Assembly (NCBI GenBank): GCA_007922305.1
Contig: ML677374.1
Span: forward strand, 9,672,094-9,736,093
Length of the DNA stretch: 64,000 bases
Source: Dermatemys mawii
Lineage: Eukaryota > Chordata > Testudines > Dermatemydidae
Direction: 5' to 3'
The translations under genes were made by a program, and so were the position numbers. Below are positions 56,866-64,000 of this stretch, piece by piece. A model generated the notes under the pieces. That model did not search any database. It saw nothing but the letters and a program-made list of their open reading frames with translations, and was not told the DNA's origin. The stretch's first letter is position 1. Every line of letters begins with the position of its first letter.

Positions 56866-58744
56866 AATTGTTTGGATTAAATATGAACTAGGATAAGTCT
56901 CAGCAGTGCATTTACTCATGCTTGTTGAGGCCTTTCATAGAATAATCCACCTGGATTTATCAGTGCTAAATCTGCCCCCAGCTGACATTTTGTTTTTTTC
57001 TTACATAACGGCTTCATATCAACTCTAACTGTGATACTTTCCCAGGAAAAATAAGATGCATTTATATAGGCTATCACTGCCTGAAGCTCACAAAACAAAC
57101 CAGCCCTGTATAGCTGGAGAGTATAGACCTAATTCCAGAAGACTTAACTAGCAAATCTTGGGCTTGCAATGCCTGTCACAAGGAGAGAGAGACAAGACAT
57201 GCAAAAAGTTTAGTTTATTGCAGCCATTGATTTGTTTCCATGAGAAAGGAGTGCGGGCTGGCAGCTCGTGTTTTTGTTCAGCCTTTTTAAGATTGACAGT
57301 GTTAAGTCACAGTGGTTGAAAGGCTTTTGTTGTGATTGTTCATATGGAAGCAAAGCACAAAAATTGGGACTGAAAACATCCACTTTTGTACTAAATATTG
57401 GTTTTGTTCCCAACCTTCTCTTCCATTCTCTCCCTTCTCCCCTCCCCAACATACCCATTTTCTTAGATTATTTAGACTTATAAAAATGCTTCTTAAAAAA
57501 GAGATGTTTAGCCATATTCTCCAGGCACTCTTAACATTACTTAGAAATGCGTCACAGTTAATACTTTAAGTGCAGCAGTACTTGGCGCTGGGTTCTAGTA
57601 ATGACTCAAACCTCCTTCTGATTCTGACAATCCCCCACACCCCTTTTTTTTCAAAGTAAGCTTTGCACTGTGCTTGAACGTCATCAGCCTATTTCAGAGG
57701 AAGGAGGAGAGCAAATCCCATAGCCACGAGGCACTCAGAGAACACCTGGCTAGCAGCCTGAAGGTAGGGGCACAATTCTGCTCTCTGTTACATCCTGTGC
57801 AAACCTAGTGGGCTAGATCATTAGCTGCCACTCTGTGTGGCACAACATTGTCAGAGCTGTGTAACTGGATAGCTGAGGATTTTCCTAGTGTAAAAGGAAT
57901 CCCTAGGTGGCACTGAGCCATCTTAAGAGTTCTATGCAATCCCCAGCCACAATGCCCCCAGCCACCTGCGTGGGGATAAGGCGAGGTCACGCTGGAGCAC
58001 TGCTGCCCTCTAGCAATCTCCAGCTGCTATTAGACCATCACTAAATAGGCCTTTGCAGCACTACCTGACTTAGAGCAGCAGTTTTAGCTCCTGGTTTCAC
58101 TGGGCCCAGTCCAAGCCCAGCTGTGGATCTCACCCGTTGGGTCCAATACTCCACTCTCACTGACGTTACCTAGACATTTCTGCATGGACTTCAGTGGCAT
58201 CACTCACGACTTGTACCAGGTAACTGAGAGGAGAAGTAGGCCCTACGTCATTAAAACAATAATCAGGTCTCTTTCAAAGTCATAGCAAGTTAACACCCTT
58301 CTAGGGGTTTCCATGGGCTACAACTCACGCACTGTCTGAAGCCTAACCATCCATGTGCTACATATACCTTTAAAATTAAGGATGCCTTTAAATACAGGGT
58401 TGTTGTTTTTTGTTTGATTATGCTGTCCCATTTCTGAATATATCCAACCAGAAAGTTTTGCTTCCAATACCCTATTTTCTAGGCTGTTCAGCTAAACTTT
58501 AGCTGGGCCTCTAGTTAGGTCATTTAGACTTTTGCCAAGACAGTTACAATATGGTGAAAAAAGTGTCTCGCATTCCCTTCTAGAGCCTAGTGTACTGGAG
58601 GATAACAGCCTACTACTGCTACTAGTTAATGAAGTTACTCTTTTAGTCCAAGTGGTAGAGCTCTGTGTGTAATACTGACCTAGGCTTCAGACCTTGGTGA
58701 TAACCTATTCCTGGGTATGGTTACCCATGGAATTCAGACAAACA
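56866..58744. other. unassigned non-coding DNA
   Basis: No gene recognised. Near 58138-58243 a GTCCAATACTCCACTCTCAC / GAGAGGAGAAGTAGGCCC palindromic repeat piece is seen. Confidence 0.5.
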
Positions 58745-58858
58745 ACCTCACTAATTTTAAAATGGAGCTTGATAAATTTATTAACAAGATTATAAGGCAG
58801 GGTTGCCTGTGATAGCAGAGGACTGTAGGCAATGTCATTTCCAGTCTGACGTTCCTAA
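58745..58858 (+). mobile_element. CR1 LINE 3' end fragment
   Basis: AATTTTAAAATGGAGCTTGA, TAAATTTATTAACAAGATTA, GGTTGCCTGTGATAGCAGAG and TTTCCAGTCTGACGTTCC follow the order of a CR1 3' UTR of another subfamily than at 9.2 and 40.8 kb. Short and diverged. Confidence 0.6.
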
Positions 58859-59511
58859 GTGGCCTAAATTGTGTCCTGTAACAACTGTGGAAACAAAATT
58901 GCTTCCACAAAGTATTGGTGTAAACCAATAGCCAATGTTTCGAAAGCTGGCCTAATCCCTGTATTGTATAATTGTATTTTACTGCGATTCAGGGTTAACA
59001 TATAAAATACCTTGATATTTGAAGGTGTCTTATAAATCAGTAAATAACATAAAACTGGGATACTAGAATGAGTTTTCACTATTAATAGACAGCCTGCCCA
59101 TTCTTTTATTTGTAATAATAACAGTATAATTGTTTATAAGCCATACAGAGTAGAAAAACCTTAAAACAATTGCAGCTGTGGGTTCTTTACCTAATACCTA
59201 TGCCTTCATACTGTGTTATTCAATCTTTTTACCTTAATGACTTCCTATTAACAGCATTTTGGAAATAATTCCAAGCTGTAATACTAACGCAAAACAGATG
59301 TAAGGTTCCTGATACAATGTATGTACTCAGGTAAGCACTGCATTCCTTTAATTGTAAATAAGTACCCTTTCAGTTTCTTTTGTGCTTTCTGTAAATACAT
59401 GAAAGGAGACTTCACTGGTAAGGGGTCTATAAGCAGAAGAATCCCCCATTTATTGACCTGAGTAAATAAAGAGTAATCTGTATCTTAATGTTCCCCTGAG
59501 CAACATAAGTT
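58859..59511. other. unassigned AT-rich non-coding DNA
   Basis: Nothing recognised. Confidence 0.5.
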
Positions 59512-59698
59512 ATACTGACCTAAACACCTAAATGCAGACAGCTTCAGCCACCAACATAGCTATCACCTCTCATGGGAGGTGGAGCATGTAAACTGACAGG
59601 AGAGCTCTCTCTCATCGATTTAGAGCATCTTCACCAAAAGTGCTATGGAGCACAGCTGCACTGGTGTAGATGTAGCCCTAGTTTAGATGTAGCCCTAA
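59512..59698. mobile_element. palindromic MITE, CACAGCTGCA family, second copy
   Basis: TACTGACCTAAACACC at the left, ATAGCTATCACCTCTCATGG, GGGAGGTGGAGC, ACTGACAGGAGAGCTC, then GCTATGGAGCACAGCTGCAC and GGTGTAGATGTAGCCCTA. Reverse orientation of the 51632-51818 element. The last TAGATGTAGCCCTA is repeated once more, up to 59696. Confidence 0.65.
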
Positions 59699-59767
59699 CT
59701 ACTGCCTCTTGGGGAGCAGTTATTAAAGTTGGGCTATCCTGATTCTTCCTTTATATCTTGCCTATTT

Positions 59768-59878
59768 AGAATGTAATCTCTTTGGAGCAGGGATAGGAGT
59801 CTTATTCTGTGTTTGTAGCAAAATGAGATCCCAATTTCGTCTAGGAATTCAAGGTGCTACAATATAAATAAATGATGA
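59768..59878 (+). mobile_element. L2/CORE-SINE tail
   Basis: AGAATGTAATCTCTTTGGAG, TCTTATTCTGTGTTTGTA, then GGTGCTACAATATAAATAAA is the common tail also seen at 20786-20883. Confidence 0.6.
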
Positions 59879-61894
59879 CGTTTGAGAATCCAAGGCAATT
59901 CTTCCTAGCTGAGCAGCAGTTAGGAAAAAAGTATCTTTCAAGTTCAATGGATTTAAAAAAATCTTTCTTCGGGGGAAAGTATGAGACAGATTAAAGCTGT
60001 CAGCCCCAATGTGGGAATAAAAAAAGAAAAAGAAACCCAACATGTCCACTGGGTGATTTGATTAGAGAGAAGAGCTCAATGAAATGTCAGACTAATTTTG
60101 CTCCCTGATTAAAATCCTGAAGTATAGAATATTCTTGAGAAGTACATTTAGAATCTCATCACTTTAAGTCAAACTCTTTTACCCCTTTCATATTTCCCTG
60201 ACATGAGAGTGTCACTCATTGAGATGATGGCAGCGTATGATCATCCAAAGGTAGATTTTAGAATAGGAAGAATTATCAATGCTGTACTTTATCCCTTCTG
60301 ACTGATGGAGTGGAGGATGTAAGTTTATATGGCTTTGAAAGCATGCCTCATCTGTATGTGGGGAGTGGGTTTTGATGTTCTCACTGCTAAAAGGCAGAGA
60401 ATCCTGCCTTTAGGAAAAAATGAGCATGTATTCAACATTAGCTGCCATTGCATGAATGGCAATTATCAAACTGATAATCCAAAAAACACTCATATGGAAT
60501 TTGGGCAACAATCTATCTAGGTCATGCAAGATTTTAAGGAAACATAGGCCCATAAATTTCAGCAACACAATGCCAGCACCACCAGATTATGTTTAAATAT
60601 TACAAAGACTGTCCCCCCATTCCTTGTACCATCTTGACATTTATCCTCCCCAGCTCCTTGGGCTATTGAGAGAAGGTCCTGGGATGGTCTCCTATAGAAA
60701 TGAATATTTCTTCAAGATAGAAGTCACTAAATGAGGTTTGTGTGAGGTGGATCAAAAATATAGCATCATTCTTGTTTCTGCAGAGCAATAGAATGATCAT
60801 TCTGACACATGAATGACTCCTTTATCTGTGAAATGTGCATTTTCTGGGTTGTTAGCATCAGACCTAGTTTTGCTTCGGGACTCAGTTGTCATTGGAACCG
60901 GCTGCTCAACTCTTACATACAATCAGGCATCTGTATACCTCCTTACTGGTTCTCAGGTTGGCACCAATTAATTCCAGCTGTCCTCCTGGGGAAGATGTTC
61001 TGTCCTGTAGGGTGAGTTCCACTTACTAACATTGGATTCCTGTAACAAAGACACTCCCTATCTTCAGGTAGGGAAGAATTTTTAGGTTTCAAGAGTGCAC
61101 ATGTGCTTAATCCAAAGCACAATGAAATCTAGTGGGTGCCTTTTCTTACATCAGTCTTGGATGTCTTTGGATCAGGTTTCATATGTCTAGGACATATAGT
61201 GTAAACCATGTTGGATTAATCCATTTTGCATGGAATAAATGTACCACACTGTTTTTCTGTTACAATCATATTACATGGACAGAACCTGTAATATTTCATC
61301 AGCATATGGATATAATGGACTGGCCTTCTGGTGCTCACAGAAACATTTTATTAAAATTTGGCCAGCAGCTGAAGGAAGAATTGGGATGATTCCCTACTTC
61401 TGATAGAACCCTTAATCATCTCTAAATACTGCTTAAATAAACCCAGACGGTCATGACTGACTCCTGGGGCACATAAAAATAGTTCTGAAGAGTATATGCA
61501 TTGCCCTAACATGCCGGCTCACTCCCTTCATATTACACAAGCTGAGCACTCTAGTGCTAAATCAATGTACTCTCCATGCTTTTCAGTAGCAAAATATACG
61601 CTTGTGTCCTTGGCAGGTATATATTGGCTTAGCTCTGCTGAAAGTGATAGAACTACATAGATTTACACCAGCTGAGAATCTAGCTCATAAACATGTTACA
61701 GTAAGTGCCTTTCAGTTAAATTTGCTTGCTGGGTAGTGTTGACTTAGTCCATGGTTAGGTTTATGAGAAAGCATTTTCTCTTTAAATGGGAATTCAGGTT
61801 TCTCCAGGCCCCTGTTCCCCAGAACTCTCCACTTTCCCCAATATTAGGGTTTAGAATAGGCAAAAAGGAAACATCTTTCTGACCGCCCTTTTTT
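59879..61894. other. unassigned AT-rich non-coding DNA
   Basis: Nothing recognised beyond an AGATTTACACCAGCTGAGAA repeat word near 61660. Confidence 0.5.
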
Positions 61895-62105
61895 GAGTAG
61901 GTAGGAAGGATGGCCTAGCAGATGGGACATTGGATGGGGAGTCAAAAAAAATTCAATTTCTATCTCAGCCAGAAATTTCCTGTGAGACCTCAAGGAAGTC
62001 ACCTAATTTACTCCCTGCCTGAGTTTCCCATCTGTAACTGGAGTTGTGAAGATAAAGGCTATTAATGATTGTAAAACACTCAAGTGCCACAGCAATAGGA
62101 TCCTT
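61895..62105 (+). mobile_element. MIR-like CORE-SINE
   Basis: AGGATGGCCTAGCAGATGG, GGGGAGTCAAAAAAAATTC, CTGTGAGACCTCAAGGAAGT, CCTGAGTTTCCCATCTGTAA and CTATTAATGATTGTAAAACA: nearly full-length MIR order, including the 5' head. Confidence 0.75.
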
Positions 62106-62802
62106 ATGAGAAAATTATATTTTAGCTTGCTAGAACTAGTGGCAGCATGTTGAAGCATGATAAAGTTCCTATTGACGTAAGGCTAGCTTGATTGCACCTT
62201 ATGAAAACACAGGCTTGTGAACTGAAGTCCAGGATGTCTTGTTCATCGGTCTAAACCTGACCATAGGCTTAGATTGATTACATAAGCTCTGTAATAACTA
62301 AGCTGGGAATCCAATAAAGCCCCTTTCTTAATTATGTGCAAAGGAAGAAACAATACTATAAATACTTGTTATGGGAGAGACTTTGAAAGAAAAATTATCT
62401 TACATTTGTATGCAGTTGCTAATTAAATATATTTGTGATAAATAATGCATTGTTACATTAGCACTCAGATTTCTAATGCTTTTTTCCTCTTATTGCCCTC
62501 TAGCCATGGTTCTTTCATCTCTGAATTAGTATGATTGGTTTCATCAAGAGGGGAAAAAAAGGGCAAAGAATGACACACCTCAATGTAAAGGGATTTTTCC
62601 AACTAAACAGTGCATATGATTTCTTAAAAGCTTAAGGATATGGGAGGTGATGATAATCAAAGCTAACTAGCTAGTTAGATACCACCCATATTTAGAATAA
62701 ATGATATTAATGAGCTTCATACTGCAATATGTCTGCAAAATTAACAAACACCCTGATGCTGCAGACAGATGGACCAGCATGGAGCCCCACTGAGCTAATT
62801 TT
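62106..62802. other. unassigned AT-rich non-coding DNA
   Basis: Nothing recognised. Confidence 0.5.
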
Positions 62803-63035
62803 GGGATTGTCTACACTGGTAATTTACAGCGCTGCAATTTTCTTGCTCACAGGTGTAAAAAACACCCACTGAGTGCAACAAGTTTCAACGCTGTAAAGCA
62901 CCAGTGAGGACAGTGAACCAGCGTTAACCCTAACCTATGCCCCTTGTGAAGGTGGATTTTTTTAAATCGTGGGGAGAGCTCTCTCCCAGCACTCTGCCAC
63001 AACTACACAAGCCACATTAAAGCATTAAAGAGTGG
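62803..63035. mobile_element. palindromic MITE, GTCTACACTGG family
   Basis: GGATTGTCTACACTGGTAAT, then a hairpin pairing TTTACAGCGCTG with CAACGCTGTAAA around TTGCTC...GTGTAAAAAACAC...GAGTGCAA. Further on GGGAGAGCTCTCTCCCAGCA is a tight palindrome. The right tip is decayed near CACATTAAAGCATTAAAG. Confidence 0.65.
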
Positions 63036-64000
63036 TCTTTTTCTGAGCACGTCAATGAGACTGAGTCTCAGGGCTAGATTTTTTTGCCTTCGATTCCCTC
63101 CGTGTGGACTACCTGGACATTGGGTGCCTGCTTCTCCCGTCAAAAGTAAGTTTGGGAGAGGGCAGTTGGCAGAGCCTTAAAGCCACACCCCAATGGGTTG
63201 GGCATTGCAGCTGAGCTAGCATGGAGAGTTTTGCAATGCTGCTAGTAAAGGCCAACAGCAACTTACTGACCCCAGAACAAGGGACAGGGGAGCAAGGATG
63301 GAATGGTGCCTTTCTTTCCTGCTGCTCCTGAGGCAGTGCATATATATGCTGTCCCACACACCGGGCTCACCACAACTCTGGGAGATGGTGGTTAAAATTA
63401 TGTACTGCCCTATCTTCAATGAGCTTCCACATGGGTGCAGAGGACAGCTCTAGTGGGTCCAATTACAGGATTTGAGCCAAAATAGGTCTCATCTTTCATT
63501 ATTAGACTAGGACGGTGATGCCAGCTTGATAAAATGCTCCAGTCTCCAGATATGTCGTCATCCAGTGCCACCCTCCATTCTTTTAATGCTTAAACTTAAT
63601 CTGTAGCATTGTCACGGTTGGGCAAAAAGTCACAACAGAATTCATTGCAATTCAATGTGAAGACTACGTCTCACAAGGAGAGATTGCATTTGAAATATAT
63701 CTGTGATTGGTAATATTTAAGTGCGCTGCCTCCAGCTTTTTTTCTCTTCCAGGGTGATAGTAATTGAAAGATGGATTCATGCAATTTTGACATTTATAAT
63801 TCAGCCGCGGAAAGGTCAACTTCCTTTTGGAATCTTATTTAAACTGGTAGAAGAATGGTGTAGAAATGTCACATCGTCTTGCTGATATTGTCACAAAAAT
63901 CTTTGATTAATAATAGTTTCAATTGGCAATGTAGAATTATGTAAATAAAAAGCCCTAAACACAGTCATAACCCCATGAAGGGCCTGATACAAAGCGCAAT
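63036..64000. other. unassigned non-coding DNA
   Basis: Nothing recognised; short frames only. Confidence 0.5.

Overview
The window reads as non-coding nuclear DNA of a sauropsid, most likely a turtle. The repeat mix points there: CR1 LINE fragments with reptile-type 3' ends, MIR-like CORE-SINEs, a tRNA-derived SINE resembling the turtle Cry family, several hAT-type miniature elements, many long palindromic MITEs ending in GTCTACACT-like sequence, and solo LTRs. A crocodilian is the main alternative. The assignment rests on recognised repeat character, not on a gene.

No host gene, exon series, tRNA or rRNA gene could be supported. The longest open frame (192 codons, 49458-50036) is the C-terminal end of a CR1 ORF2. 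The next longest frames lie in solo LTRs, a hAT element or SINE sequence, or have no recognisable motif. The window is therefore intergenic or lies inside a large intron.

Layout. 1-6 kb: AT-rich unassigned DNA with a tandem pair of tRNA-derived SINE units (2.15-2.57 kb). 6-12 kb: short palindromic repeats, a CR1 3' end, a hAT element with a perfect 8-bp target duplication (10610-10896) and a 98-bp-arm inverted repeat (11290-11685). 12-26 kb: sparse, with MIR remnants, small MITEs and microsatellites. 26-27 kb: about 0.9 kb of antisense CR1. 28-36 kb: MIRs, a 3'-broken sense CR1 and an LTR-like block. 36-44 kb: MITEs and a CR1 3' end split by a hAT element with the 8-bp duplication AAATAAGG. 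44-54 kb is the densest part: GC-rich unassigned DNA, two solo LTRs with target duplications, four or five palindromic MITEs, a CR1 ORF2 fragment and an old MIR split by two abutting MITEs sharing TAA sites. 54-64 kb: mostly unassigned, with a few MITE, MIR and CR1 tails.

No new defence, RNA or enzymatic system was found. What stands out is the insertion record: nested and abutting insertions whose junctions can be read to the base, and palindromic families that recur within the window. Names of repeat families are recognition from memory without a library search; coordinates of old repeats are approximate to 5-20 bp unless a target duplication is stated.
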